The notes: generated from the letters alone by a model not told the origin. DNA of 64,000 nt from Ekhidna sp051379705 (GCF_051379705.1 NZ_CP179868.1:3410001-3474000), one strand, 5' to 3'; numbered from the stretch's first letter, positions 18,141 through 27,693 are shown. Numbers and translations are program-made.

Positions 18141-18508
18141 TGACAGTAACAGAAATTCATGAATTAAACGAAAAGTTTCAGAAAGGCGCAGTACAACTTT
18201 CTGAGTTGATCCCATCGGGTTCTTTGGTGCAAGCCACATCCATGTTGATCAGGTGTGCCCGAAAAATTGATAATCAATTTTCAAAGCTTCTTGCTGCTGA
18301 TACGGAGGTGAAATTTGGTCAGATCATGGGCATTTTGGAGGATGAATCCGATGAAGTTTTGTTCATTCTTGATCAATTGGAAATCGCCAATAAGAAACAA
18401 CAAATCAGTCTGATAAATGACTTCTTAAAAGAAGGCTATGACTTGATAGCTCTGTACTCCAAATGTTTTGATTACATCATTGACAAAAAAGTAAAAGAAG
18501 AAGAATAA
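18140..18508 (+). CDS. Uncharacterised helical protein inside the dcw cluster
   Basis: A 122-aa acidic, all-helical protein with no signal peptide, membrane segment or recognised motif; the helices (TEIHELNEKFQKGAVQLSEL, SLVQATSMLIRCARKIDNQF, DLIALYSKCFDYIIDKK) suggest a four-helix bundle. It sits between mraY and murD and overlaps both by one base (TAATG at each end), so it is made in step with the wall-synthesis enzymes. I do not recognise the family. A cytoplasmic accessory or regulatory role in precursor synthesis or division is inferred only from position. Confidence 0.8.
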   Translation: MTVTEIHELNEKFQKGAVQLSELIPSGSLVQATSMLIRCARKIDNQFSKLLAADTEVKFGQIMGILEDESDEVLFILDQLEIANKKQQISLINDFLKEGYDLIALYSKCFDYIIDKKVKEEE

Positions 18509-19887
18509 TGAATACGCGCATAGTCATATTAGGCGGAGGTGAGAGCGGCGTAGGTGCGGCCATACTTGCTCAGCAAAAGGGCTATGAGGTATTCCTATCT
18601 GACGGCTCAAGCCTGGCACCTGGGCGCAGGAGAACGTTGAAAAGCCAAAAAATTGATTTTGAAGAAGGAGGACACTCTGAGGAGTTGATCATGAATGCTA
18701 CTCTGGTGGTTAAAAGTCCGGGTATTCCTGATTCCGCGCCTTTGATTCAAAAATTAGTAGCAAAAGACACACCTGTCATCTCCGAAATTGAGTTTGCCTA
18801 TCGATTTATTGATAAGGCAAGAGTGATCGCGATTACTGGCACAAACGGAAAGACCACTACTTCATTGCTTACGTATCACCTGCTAAAAACAGCTGGTTAC
18901 AAGGTAGCGTTAGGAGGAAATATTGGCAAGAGCCTTGCCGGGCTGGTGGCGGAAGGCGGGTTCCATTACTACGTAGTGGAGGTAAGCAGTTTTCAATTGG
19001 ATGGTATTGCGAATTTCCGTCCGGATGTTGCTGTGCTTCTCAATATCACACCGGATCATCTCGATCGATACGAGAACAATTTCAACAAATACGTCACTTC
19101 AAAATTCAAAATTGTTGAGAACCTGACCAATGAGCAGGCATTCATATACTGCGCAGATTCTGAGCCAGTTTCAGAAGAGGTAAGTAGACGAAAAATTGAA
19201 GCGAGCATGTTTGCTATGACCGCCTCAAACAATGATAAATTGAGTGCCTACCTGAAAGACGAGCACTTGATATTCAATTATCAATTCAAGCAAGACAATA
19301 AACAATATGAGATCCCACTATCAGAAATTTCACTGATAGGAAAGCACAATATGGTCAATAGCATGGCAGCCGTTTTGAGCTCACTATGCATGGAAGTACC
19401 AATAGAAAAAGTGCTTAAAGGATTGAAAAATTTTAAAAACGCACCACACAGACTAGAGTTTGTAGAAGAGATTGATGGTGCCGCTTACATCAACGATTCC
19501 AAGGCAACGAATGTGGACTCTGTTTTTTATGCCTTGGATGGTGTAAAAGGGGATATTATTTGGATTGCAGGTGGAATAGACAAAGGAAACGACTATTCAC
19601 AAATCGAGAAGTTGGTGAAGAAGAAGGTGAAATCCTTGATCTGCCTGGGCAAAGACAATCAGGCTTTGACCGACTTTTTCGGTTCAAGCATTGATCAAAT
19701 CGCTGAAGTTGATAGTGCAATGAAAGCTGTAGAGCAAGCTCACGAGTGGGCCAAAGAAGGAGATGTGATTTTGCTATCACCAGCATGCGCCAGCTTTGAT
19801 CTGTTCAGCAATTATGAAGATCGGGGCGATAAGTTTAAGCGAGCAGTAAGCAAGCTGAGTAAGAAATTAAAAATGAAAGAGGCATGA
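18508..19887 (+). CDS. murD: UDP-N-acetylmuramoylalanine--D-glutamate ligase
   Basis: A 459-aa Mur ligase that adds D-glutamate to UDP-MurNAc-L-Ala. Rossmann-like N-terminal domain (RIVILGGGESGVGAAILAQQ), ATP loop AITGTNGKTTTS, the substrate segment VVEVSSFQLDGI, NITPDHLDRY, and the C-terminal domain with YINDSKATN and IWIAGGIDKGNDYS, then LLSPACASFDLFSNYEDRG near the end. All family motifs are present. The last four bases overlap the ftsW start (ATGA). Confidence 0.97.
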   Translation: MNTRIVILGGGESGVGAAILAQQKGYEVFLSDGSSLAPGRRRTLKSQKIDFEEGGHSEELIMNATLVVKSPGIPDSAPLIQKLVAKDTPVISEIEFAYRFIDKARVIAITGTNGKTTTSLLTYHLLKTAGYKVALGGNIGKSLAGLVAEGGFHYYVVEVSSFQLDGIANFRPDVAVLLNITPDHLDRYENNFNKYVTSKFKIVENLTNEQAFIYCADSEPVSEEVSRRKIEASMFAMTASNNDKLSAYLKDEHLIFNYQFKQDNKQYEIPLSEISLIGKHNMVNSMAAVLSSLCMEVPIEKVLKGLKNFKNAPHRLEFVEEIDGAAYINDSKATNVDSVFYALDGVKGDIIWIAGGIDKGNDYSQIEKLVKKKVKSLICLGKDNQALTDFFGSSIDQIAEVDSAMKAVEQAHEWAKEGDVILLSPACASFDLFSNYEDRGDKFKRAVSKLSKKLKMKEA

Positions 19888-21035
19888 ACGAAGTAAAAGA
19901 TTGGGCATATCGAAACCTGAAAGGTGACCCGGTGATTTGGTTCATCGTGCTTATCCTTTCTTTATTTAGCATTTTGGTGGTGTATAGTGCCACAGGCAGT
20001 CTCGCCTACAAGATGATGGATGGAAACACTGAGTACTATCTCATCAAGCATTCTATCCTGGTAATCGTGAGTTTAGGAGCTATATGGATAGCTCACCGCA
20101 TTGACTATCGCTACTATTCCAAGATTTCCAAATTGGTGCTGTGGCTTTGCGTACCGCTTTTGATATTCACATGGGCTTTCGGTACAAACATCAACGAAGC
20201 TTCCAGGTGGATAACTATACCTGTTATTAATCAAGCATTTCAGCCATCTGATCTGGCAAAACTGGCATTGCTGGTAACGCTAGCGAGTATGCTGGCTAAG
20301 CGCCAAAATTCCATTGAAGACTTTCAGAAGGCAATCGTCCCGATGCTATTTTGGATTGGGTTGATCTGCGGATTGATCGCACTGACAAACTTCTCGTCTG
20401 CAATCCTGCTCTTCTTGACTTGTATGCTCGTATTATTCATTGGGCGTGTGCCAGTGAAGTACTTAGCGATGCTGGTTGTGATTTGCGCATCCTTTGGATC
20501 GGTCGCGTTTATGGTTGGTCAGCGAGGTGGCACAGCAATTTCACGTGTTGAAGACTTTATCAATAACGATACACCATACCAAGCCAAGCAGGCATATATC
20601 GCAATAGCTTCAGGCGGTGTTGTTGGAAAAGGTCCGGGACAAAGTGATCAAAGAAATTTTCTTCCTCATCCATATTCAGATTTCATCTATGCAATCATCC
20701 TGGAAGAATATGGTCTGGTTGGTGGCATCACAATACTGTTTTTATATCTCGCCTTACTTTATCGCGGGATGAAAGCAGCAGAAGATAATGACCGTGCATA
20801 CGGAGGCTTGCTTTCCGCAGGACTCAGCTTTGCGCTGGTGATACAGGCCCTAGTAAACATGGGTGTAGCCGTTGGATTAGGTCCGGTAACAGGTCTAACG
20901 CTACCGTTTATAAGCATGGGAGGAACATCTCAGCTATTCGCTGGCCTGGCGTTGGGAATCATTCTTAGTGTGAGCCGGGGAGAGATCGATCGTTTTGGAA
21001 ATGCTATAGGGAATCAATATAAAGAAGCAGCCTAA
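19884..21035 (+). CDS. ftsW: SEDS-family peptidoglycan polymerase FtsW
   Basis: A 383-aa polytopic protein with about ten membrane segments. It polymerises lipid II at the septum with FtsI. Visible SEDS features: IVVYSATGSLAY after the first helix, the FQPSDLAKLALL segment, the extracellular loop with YQAKQAYIAIASGGVVGKGP and GQSDQRNFLPHPYSDFIYAI, and the C-terminal LGPVTGLTLPFISMGGTSQL. The catalytic aspartate of the family lies in the loop region around PSDLAK/PHPYSDF. It is encoded between murD and murG and overlaps murD by four bases. Confidence 0.96.
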   Translation: MNEVKDWAYRNLKGDPVIWFIVLILSLFSILVVYSATGSLAYKMMDGNTEYYLIKHSILVIVSLGAIWIAHRIDYRYYSKISKLVLWLCVPLLIFTWAFGTNINEASRWITIPVINQAFQPSDLAKLALLVTLASMLAKRQNSIEDFQKAIVPMLFWIGLICGLIALTNFSSAILLFLTCMLVLFIGRVPVKYLAMLVVICASFGSVAFMVGQRGGTAISRVEDFINNDTPYQAKQAYIAIASGGVVGKGPGQSDQRNFLPHPYSDFIYAIILEEYGLVGGITILFLYLALLYRGMKAAEDNDRAYGGLLSAGLSFALVIQALVNMGVAVGLGPVTGLTLPFISMGGTSQLFAGLALGIILSVSRGEIDRFGNAIGNQYKEAA

Positions 21036-21067
21036 TCGAAAAGGAACGCACATATCGTCAACGTCCC

Positions 21068-22156
21068 TTGCGGATCATGATTAGCGGTGGAGGCACTGGC
21101 GGCCACATCTATCCGGCTATTTCCATTGCTCAAGCACTGAAAGACACTTTGCAGAATGTAGAGATTCTATTCGTAGGTGCGAAAGGAAAGATGGAGATGG
21201 ACAAGGTTCCAGCTGCAGGCTTTGAGATCGAAGGTCTGTGGATCAGTGGCATCCAACGAAAAATCACACCAGGCAACTTGATGTTTCCATTCAAGTTGGT
21301 ATCAAGCATAGTAAAATCATACGGTTTACTAAAGAAATTTAAGCCAGATGTGGTAGTAGGAGTTGGTGGATATGCCAGTGGGCCTTTGCTATATGCAGCC
21401 ACGAAGAAAGGAGTTCCAACCCTTATTCAAGAGCAAAACTCTTATGCTGGATTGACCAATAAATGGCTGGCAAAAAAGGTGAATAAGATCTGCGTCGCTC
21501 ACGATGGCATGGAAAAATATTTCCCAGCTAATAAGCTCGTTGTAACCGGCAACCCGGTTCGCAAGACCATCAAGTTGAATCCCAACCGAAGAGACGAAGC
21601 GTACAAGTATTTTGAACTCGACAGTGCAAAGCCAACACTACTGGTGATTGGTGGAAGTCTAGGAGCACGCACACTCAACGAGAGTGTCATTGCCGGACTA
21701 GACAAGTTGAAGAATGAGGGCATACAATTGATCTGGCAATGTGGTGGGTTTTATCATGAAGAAATGAAAGAGCGAGCTGATGGACAGGGAGGAAAAGTGA
21801 TTTTGAAAGATTTCATCTTCCAAATGGATTTCGCCTATGCTTGCGCAAATGTGGTGATCTCCCGGGCTGGCGCACTCTCCATCGCTGAATTGATGCTTAC
21901 GGGGAAGCCAGCAATTCTGGTACCCTCACCAAATGTGGCCGAAGACCATCAAACCATAAATGCGAAAGCGCTAGTGGATAAAGCAGCAGCTGAAATGGTT
22001 GCAGACAAGGAGGCCATGAAGAGGTTGGTAGATGAAGCGATTGAATTGATAAACGATAAAAAACGACAAGAGAAGCTTTCAAAAAACATATATGAAATGG
22101 CGCATGAAAATGCAGCTGTTGACATTGCGAATGAAGTAATTAAACTCATAGCCTGA
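21068..22156 (+). CDS. murG: UDP-GlcNAc:lipid I N-acetylglucosaminyltransferase
   Basis: A 362-aa GT28 transferase that turns lipid I into lipid II at the inner face of the membrane. The first glycine loop GGGTGGHIYPA and the second-domain motifs LVIGGSLGARTLN and ISRAGALSIAEL are intact; PNVAEDHQTINAKAL is the family sugar-binding segment. The TTG at 21068 gives MRIMISGGG, aligned with the usual MK-I-I-I-S-G-G-G start; the ATG at 21077 would leave only one residue before the glycine loop strand, so TTG is preferred. It is one of two non-ATG starts in the cluster. Last base overlaps murC (TGATG). Confidence 0.95.
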   Translation: MRIMISGGGTGGHIYPAISIAQALKDTLQNVEILFVGAKGKMEMDKVPAAGFEIEGLWISGIQRKITPGNLMFPFKLVSSIVKSYGLLKKFKPDVVVGVGGYASGPLLYAATKKGVPTLIQEQNSYAGLTNKWLAKKVNKICVAHDGMEKYFPANKLVVTGNPVRKTIKLNPNRRDEAYKYFELDSAKPTLLVIGGSLGARTLNESVIAGLDKLKNEGIQLIWQCGGFYHEEMKERADGQGGKVILKDFIFQMDFAYACANVVISRAGALSIAELMLTGKPAILVPSPNVAEDHQTINAKALVDKAAAEMVADKEAMKRLVDEAIELINDKKRQEKLSKNIYEMAHENAAVDIANEVIKLIA

Positions 22157-23586
22157 TGGAATTAAAAGAAGTAAATAGCGTCTACTTTATCGGTATCGGT
22201 GGTATCGGCATGAGCGCATTGGCTCGTTGGTTCCATGCCAAGAAAATGCCCGTAGCTGGCTATGATAAAACCGAATCTGACCTTACCAGACAATTGGTAG
22301 AGGAGGGAATGGATGTTCACTATGAAGATCAGCTGGATATGATTCCGGATACATTTCTGGCGAAAGAGAGCACGTTGGTTGTGTATACACCTGCGGTTCC
22401 TACCGATCACATGGAGTTAAACTACTTCCGTGACAATGGCTTTCATGTGAAGAAACGTTCTGAAGTACTCGGGATGATCACTGATAACCATTACACGATT
22501 GCGGTCGCAGGCACACATGGAAAGACCACAACCACATCCATGATTGCTCATTTATTAAGTTCTTCACGCAAGGGTTGCACAGCTTTCGTAGGCGGGATCA
22601 TGACCAATACCGGAACTAATCTCATCATTGGAGATGCTAAGGCACCTGTGGTGGTGGAGGCAGATGAGTATGACCGTTCCTTCATGCAGCTCAATCCAAA
22701 CTATACCATCATTACATCGCTCGACCCGGATCACCTGGATATTTATGGTGATGAAACAGCGATGCTGGATACGTACGAAGAGTTTGTGAAAAGGACACCC
22801 AAGGATGGAAAAGTTCTGATGTACTCGGAAGCGGGATTCAAGATCAACCCTGGAAATAAGTACACCTCCTATGCCATCCGAAACGGTGATGCAGTAGCCG
22901 ATGCTTTGCGTATCGTGAACGGAGCTTTCGTGTTTACCTATCGCTATGGTATGGAGAAAATCTCAGACGTATATGTAGAAGTACCTGGCTATCACAATGT
23001 GGAAAATGCCTTAGCGGCCATTACGGTGGCACTTGATATGGGTATGGAAGGCAAGGATATTCGCAAGCGAATGAAGACCTATTCAGGTGTTAAAAGACGT
23101 TTCGAATATATCTACAGGAGCCAGCATACCACGCTAATTGATGATTATGCACATCACCCGGAAGAAATTAACGCCTTTTTGAAGTCGGTGAGATCACTGG
23201 CAGGTAAACGCAAAATCACAGCGATCTTCCAGCCACACCTGTACTCCAGAACAAGAGATTTTAAAGCTGCTTTTGCAGAAGCACTAGACAAAGCAGATGA
23301 AGTGATATTACTCGACATTTATCCAGCAAGAGAAGAACCAATCGAGGGGATATCCTCAAAAACCATCTTCGACCTGATGGATAATGAAAAGAAGGTGATG
23401 GCTACCAAAGAAAATTTGATTGAGGAGTTAGACAAGCACAACCTTGATATCGTGGTGACAATAGGAGCTGGAGATATTGATCGGGAGGTTCCAAAGATTG
23501 CGAAGTATCTGAGGAATAAGTTCGAACCTCAACCTGATGAAGACACAGAGTCCGAAGAAAATTCTAAAGCAGAAGGCGATGAGTAA
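22156..23586 (+). CDS. murC: UDP-N-acetylmuramate--L-alanine ligase
   Basis: A 476-aa Mur ligase that adds L-alanine to UDP-MurNAc. N-terminal FIGIGGIGMSALARWF, ATP loop VAGTHGKTTTTSM, EADEYDRSFMQL, the central GVKRRFEYI, and C-terminal DDYAHHPEEINAF and FQPHLYSRTRDF are all family hallmarks. The last ~20 residues are an acidic tail. Its end overlaps ftsQ by 8 bases. Confidence 0.97.
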   Translation: MELKEVNSVYFIGIGGIGMSALARWFHAKKMPVAGYDKTESDLTRQLVEEGMDVHYEDQLDMIPDTFLAKESTLVVYTPAVPTDHMELNYFRDNGFHVKKRSEVLGMITDNHYTIAVAGTHGKTTTTSMIAHLLSSSRKGCTAFVGGIMTNTGTNLIIGDAKAPVVVEADEYDRSFMQLNPNYTIITSLDPDHLDIYGDETAMLDTYEEFVKRTPKDGKVLMYSEAGFKINPGNKYTSYAIRNGDAVADALRIVNGAFVFTYRYGMEKISDVYVEVPGYHNVENALAAITVALDMGMEGKDIRKRMKTYSGVKRRFEYIYRSQHTTLIDDYAHHPEEINAFLKSVRSLAGKRKITAIFQPHLYSRTRDFKAAFAEALDKADEVILLDIYPAREEPIEGISSKTIFDLMDNEKKVMATKENLIEELDKHNLDIVVTIGAGDIDREVPKIAKYLRNKFEPQPDEDTESEENSKAEGDE

Positions 23587-24337
23587 GGAAGAAAAGAAAA
23601 ATATATTGATCTACTCATTTAGCGGGTTACTTCTGCTATCACTGATCACCTTCGTAGGTATCAAAAATAACAGTCGCAAGATTGATGAAGTCAAAGTAGA
23701 GATTCTGGAACAGGATGGAATTTTCTTCACCGATCAATTAGAAGTAGTGGACCTGATGACCGACAAAAGCGCCGACTATGTGATTGGTGTAGAGATGGGA
23801 AATCTGGAGCCGAAAGTACTTGAGGAACGAGTCGAGGCGAATCCATTTGTAAAGGATGCTCAGGTGTATAGAGACCTTAAAGGCAACCTGCAAGTGAGGG
23901 TAGAGCAAAGCAAGCCCATTGCTCGATTGTTCATAGATGGTAAAAAAGATAGATACATCGATTCTGATGGAAGAGTGCTCCCTGTTAATGCCAAGCATAC
24001 CGCACGCGTGCCGCTCATGGAGACAGACTTTGAGTTTGGATGGGATGCAAATCTTAATGAAAGTAAATACGGCACTCAGGTGTTTGAACTTTTGATGTAT
24101 ATCGAAAGGAATGAATTCTGGAGAGCTCAGATTGCTCACATCCTCATTCAAAAGGATGGAGAAATAGTTTTGTACCCACAGGTAACGAAGCAAACCATTG
24201 AGTTTGGAATGCCTGAGGATTTTGATAGCAAGTTTTCAAAGTTGATGACTTTCTATAAAGAGATTTTGCCCAAAAAGGGATGGAACACATACGACAGAGT
24301 AAATCTGAAGTTTGAAAATCAAATTATTTGCGAATGA
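23579..24337 (+). CDS. ftsQ: FtsQ/DivIB-like division protein
   Basis: From the ATG at 23579 (MSKEEKKNILIYSFSG, overlapping the murC stop by 8 bases) the product has 252 residues; the longer frame starting inside murC is rejected. It has a short cytoplasmic tail, one membrane segment (IYSFSGLLLLSLITFVGI), and a periplasmic POTRA-like part (residues ~38-105, ending NPFVKDAQVYRDLKGNLQVR) followed by the FtsQ beta domain (RYIDSDGRVLPVN). FtsQ links early and late division proteins. Sequence is diverged, as usual in Bacteroidota; position before ftsA supports the call. Confidence 0.88.
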   Translation: MSKEEKKNILIYSFSGLLLLSLITFVGIKNNSRKIDEVKVEILEQDGIFFTDQLEVVDLMTDKSADYVIGVEMGNLEPKVLEERVEANPFVKDAQVYRDLKGNLQVRVEQSKPIARLFIDGKKDRYIDSDGRVLPVNAKHTARVPLMETDFEFGWDANLNESKYGTQVFELLMYIERNEFWRAQIAHILIQKDGEIVLYPQVTKQTIEFGMPEDFDSKFSKLMTFYKEILPKKGWNTYDRVNLKFENQIICE

Positions 24338-24476
24338 CCAAAAGAGTTAGAAATATCATTTTAATATGTCATCCTGAGCGGAGTGAAGGATCTATTCCTC
24401 CTATTGAGGTGGATAAGTTTAATGACAGGAGATGTGAATGCTAACTACTAGTTACTAATAACTAATTACTAAAGAA
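24338..24476. repeat. ftsQ-ftsA spacer with a dispersed repeat
   Basis: This 139-base spacer holds one copy of a GTCAT...GGATCT element (24368-24393: GTCATCCTGAG, then CGGAGTGAAGGATCT), a type seen many times in Bacteroidota genomes, followed by low-complexity CTAACTACTAG/TTACTAATAAC sequence. No promoter box was recognised. Confidence 0.5.
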
Positions 24477-25772
24477 ATGGAAGACAAAATCATCGTTGGA
24501 TTAGACATAGGCACCACAAAGATTTGTGTCATTGTCGGAAAGAAAAATGAGTACGGAAAGCTCGAAATACTGGGCATGGGCAAAGCTGTGTCTGATGGTG
24601 TGATCCGTGGAATCGTAACAAACATTGACAAGACCGTACGTGCCATAGAGAAGGCCATTGCAGAAGCCAGTGAGCAGTCAGGCATCGATATCGGGGTGGT
24701 CAACGTGGGGATTGCCGGGCAGCATATAAAAAGTGCGGTTCATCACGGCGGGATTACACGCGAAAACGCTGAAGGTGAAATCACGATCGAAGACTTGGCA
24801 CGATTGAATAGCGATATGCATCGCATCGTGACACCTCCCGGAAGTGAAATCATCCATGTGATGCCACAAGATTATATCGTGGATTACGAAGACGGAATTA
24901 TGGATCCTGTGGGAATGACCGGAGTGAAGCTTGAGGCCGACTTCCACATCATTACAGCACAGACCAACGCAATCAACAACATAAACAAGTGTGTGAAAAA
25001 GGCTGGGCTCCAGATTGAGAATCTCATTTTGGAACCACTCGCGTCCAGCCTATCTGTTTTAAGCGATGAGGAGAAAGAGGCAGGTGTATGTCTGGTAGAC
25101 ATAGGAGGTGGTACCACAGATGTGGCAGTCTTCTATGACAATATCATTCGTCACACTGCCGTGATCCCTTTCGGTGGTAATATCATTACCTCTGACATCA
25201 AGCAGGGCTGCATGGTGATGGAACATCAAGCTGAATTGCTGAAAACCAAATTTGGAAAAGCCATCTCTGAAGAAGCAAGTCCGAATGAGATCGTATCCAT
25301 TCCCGGTTTGAGAAACAGGCCTCCAAAGGAGATTTCAATCAAGAACCTTGCACATATTATAGAAGCAAGGATGGAAGAGATCATCGAGCTGGTTCACACT
25401 GAGATCATTAGCTCAGGCTACAACAAAAAACTAGCAGCGGGTATCGTGGTGACTGGTGGCGGATCGCAGTTGATCAATCTGAGTCAGCTATTTGAATACA
25501 TGACCGGGTTGGATGCACGTATTGGATATCCAAACGAGCACTTAGGTAGAAGCAAAGTAGATGCGGCGAAGAGCCCAATGTTTGCCACAACCGTTGGTCT
25601 GGTACTTTCCGGATTCAAAGCATTAGATATTCGACAAGCAAGATATTCTGAGTCTCCTTCGATGAAAGGAGACGGCAAGAAAAAATTGAAGCAAGGCAAT
25701 AAATTCTTTTCCAACATTCTGGAGAAAACCAAAGGCCTTTTAATCGACGATTTTGATGATAAAATTAATTAG
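24477..25772 (+). CDS. ftsA: Cell division protein FtsA
   Basis: A 431-aa actin-like ATPase that tethers FtsZ to the membrane. Phosphate-1 loop VGLDIGTTKICVIVG, the SHS2 (1C) subdomain insert, phosphate-2 LVDIGGGTTDVAVF, and adenosine motif VVTGGGSQL are clear. The C-terminus ends in a basic and amphipathic segment (FSNILEKTKGLLIDDF), the expected membrane-binding helix. Precedes ftsZ by 71 bases of repetitive AACTCAAAACTC-like sequence. Confidence 0.97.
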   Translation: MEDKIIVGLDIGTTKICVIVGKKNEYGKLEILGMGKAVSDGVIRGIVTNIDKTVRAIEKAIAEASEQSGIDIGVVNVGIAGQHIKSAVHHGGITRENAEGEITIEDLARLNSDMHRIVTPPGSEIIHVMPQDYIVDYEDGIMDPVGMTGVKLEADFHIITAQTNAINNINKCVKKAGLQIENLILEPLASSLSVLSDEEKEAGVCLVDIGGGTTDVAVFYDNIIRHTAVIPFGGNIITSDIKQGCMVMEHQAELLKTKFGKAISEEASPNEIVSIPGLRNRPPKEISIKNLAHIIEARMEEIIELVHTEIISSGYNKKLAAGIVVTGGGSQLINLSQLFEYMTGLDARIGYPNEHLGRSKVDAAKSPMFATTVGLVLSGFKALDIRQARYSESPSMKGDGKKKLKQGNKFFSNILEKTKGLLIDDFDDKIN

Positions 25773-25843
25773 TGGCGAGTTACTGGTTATGAGCTGCGAG
25801 ACAGCTCAAAACTCGAAACTCTGAACTCAAAACTTTTATAATT

Positions 25844-27403
25844 ATGGCAGAAAATATGTATCAATTCGACTTACCGTCACATCACAAATCCATCATCAAG
25901 GTGGTGGGTGTTGGAGGCGGCGGCAGCAACGCTGTTAATCACATGTACAGCCTGGGGATCCGGGACGTAGAATTTGTGGTTTGTAACACCGACCATCAGG
26001 CACTGGAAAGCAGTGCAGTACCAAACAGGCTTCAGATAGGAAACAATCTGACCAGTGGTTTGGGAGCAGGAGCGAATCCTGAACGAGGCAAAAATGCCGC
26101 TGTAGAAAGCAAAGAAGAAATTCGTGACCTACTCTCGCAAGACACGAAAATGGTCTTCATCACCGCAGGAATGGGCGGAGGCACCGGAACAGGTGCAGCT
26201 CCCGTGATTGCGCAAGTGGCCAGTGAACTGAATATCCTTACTGTGGGTATTGTCACAGCACCATTTGCTTTTGAAGGCAAGAAAAAAATGAAAGCTGCAG
26301 AGGAAGGAATCAAGGAACTGAAAAAGTACTGTGATACCGTGCTCGTGATCATGAACGATAAGCTTCGTGAGATCTATGGCAACCTTTCCATCAGTGACGC
26401 ATTTGCACAAGCAGATAATGTCTTGACAACTGCAGCCAAAGGAATAGCGGAGATTATCACCGTTCCTGGTTATGTAAACGTCGATTTTGAAGATGTAAAA
26501 ACCGTAATGAAGGGCGCAGGTCCGGCGGTCATGGGATCATCCAAAACCATCGGAGACAATAGAGCAAGAAGAGCAGCAGAAGAAGCGCTCAACTCTCCAC
26601 TTTTGAATCAGCATGATATCTATGGTGCAGAGAAAATTCTTCTTTCCATCATCTCAGGTGAGGAAGCCGAGCTTCAGATGGATGAGCTGACGGACATCAC
26701 AGATTACATCCAGGAATACGCCGGAGACAATGCAGAGGTAATCTTCGGTCACGGTGTGGATAGCAGCTTAGGCGAAAACATTCGCGTGACAGTTATTGCC
26801 ACTGGCTTTGGAAAAGTAGCTGAAGATGGTGAGTATATTTCCAAAGAAGAAGAGGCACGTCGCTTCGATTTAAATTCTCAAAGGGAAATTGAAGAAACAC
26901 CAAAAGTGGACAATACCTCTGATTTCATGTTTGAAATAGAGGACACCAAAGACAAGGAAGGAGTAGAGGATTGGAACTATGAGTTCAGCTCACTCAAAGA
27001 TGAGATTAAGCGGGAGGTAGAAGAAGAAGATCAACGTGAGAAACGTCCAACGGAGCAGTCATCCTTCGAATTCGACTTTACAAGGGCTTTTGACCATGAG
27101 CAGGATGAGTCTGTTCATGAAAATGAGATAAACATTGAGGATGCTTTTGCTGCGAGCCCCAGTTCTAAGCAAGTACGATTAGCGCAGGAGCGAGCAGAGC
27201 GTGAAGCGATGTTTTCAAGCAAGAAGTTCGAGATGGAGACAGAGGAGTTTAAAGAGCGACTGGATGTCCCAGCTTACGAGCGCAAGCAAGTAAAACTTCA
27301 GAATGTACCTCACTCAGCAGAGCGCAACATCTCGAAGTTCAATTTGAACGAGGAAAATCAAATTTTAGGAAATAATAAATTCTTGCACGATAACGTGGAT
27401 TAG
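25844..27403 (+). CDS. ftsZ: Cell division GTPase FtsZ
   Basis: A 519-aa tubulin homologue that forms the division ring. GTPase core in residues ~15-330: VGGGGSNAVNHM, the tubulin signature GGGTGTGAAPVIA, and the T7 catalytic loop NVDFEDVKTVM. The C-terminal ~190 residues are a long acidic linker, longer than in E. coli (383 aa in total). The conserved tail peptide that binds FtsA is recognisable as LDVPAYERKQVKL, but ~35 further residues follow it, so it is not at the very end. Last gene of the dcw cluster. Confidence 0.97.
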   Translation: MAENMYQFDLPSHHKSIIKVVGVGGGGSNAVNHMYSLGIRDVEFVVCNTDHQALESSAVPNRLQIGNNLTSGLGAGANPERGKNAAVESKEEIRDLLSQDTKMVFITAGMGGGTGTGAAPVIAQVASELNILTVGIVTAPFAFEGKKKMKAAEEGIKELKKYCDTVLVIMNDKLREIYGNLSISDAFAQADNVLTTAAKGIAEIITVPGYVNVDFEDVKTVMKGAGPAVMGSSKTIGDNRARRAAEEALNSPLLNQHDIYGAEKILLSIISGEEAELQMDELTDITDYIQEYAGDNAEVIFGHGVDSSLGENIRVTVIATGFGKVAEDGEYISKEEEARRFDLNSQREIEETPKVDNTSDFMFEIEDTKDKEGVEDWNYEFSSLKDEIKREVEEEDQREKRPTEQSSFEFDFTRAFDHEQDESVHENEINIEDAFAASPSSKQVRLAQERAEREAMFSSKKFEMETEEFKERLDVPAYERKQVKLQNVPHSAERNISKFNLNEENQILGNNKFLHDNVD

Positions 27404-27693
27404 TCATTCTCGTCATCGCGAGTGAATGCGAAGCGATCTTTTTACAGGTTGCATCAGTTTGGTTCGTAATGATGGTTATCGTCCAAAGACATGGTTAACG
27501 TAGGTGTTAGTCATACATGTCCCGCACTTGATGCGGGATCTGCCGGACGTGATCCGGTATTCTGCCAAGAATGAGCCCCGGCCAAGGTCGGGGCTTGATT
27601 GTTTTTAATACAGTCCAAGCATATGAACGCTCTGTCATGCCGGACTTGATCCGGCATCTTCAAGTATTAGCAGCGAATCAACTTGAATTAACC
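27404..27693. repeat. Cluster of REP-like elements after ftsZ
   Basis: Three kinds of palindromic dispersed element lie here: a GTCATCGCGAG...GCGATCTT type (27412-27440); a GTCATACATGTCCCGCACTT...GGGATCT type (27510-27542) running into GCCGGACGTGATCCGG (27542-27557); and GTCATGCCGGACTTGATCCG...GCATCTTC (27634-27661). Similar copies occur at 24368, 31458, 34017, 34775 and 34925. They lie outside genes and look non-coding. Confidence 0.65.
27573..27606 (+). terminator. Probable terminator downstream of ftsZ
   Basis: GCCCCG (27575-27580) pairs with CGGGGC (27589-27594) over an 8-base loop, followed by TTGATTGTTTTT. It is 170 bases after ftsZ, among repeats, so it may be another element rather than the operon terminator. 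Confidence 0.4.

Noticed and set aside
23738..24193. 151-codon minus-strand frame inside ftsQ
   Set aside because: Antisense shadow of ftsQ, which has the right position, membrane segment and POTRA-like part.
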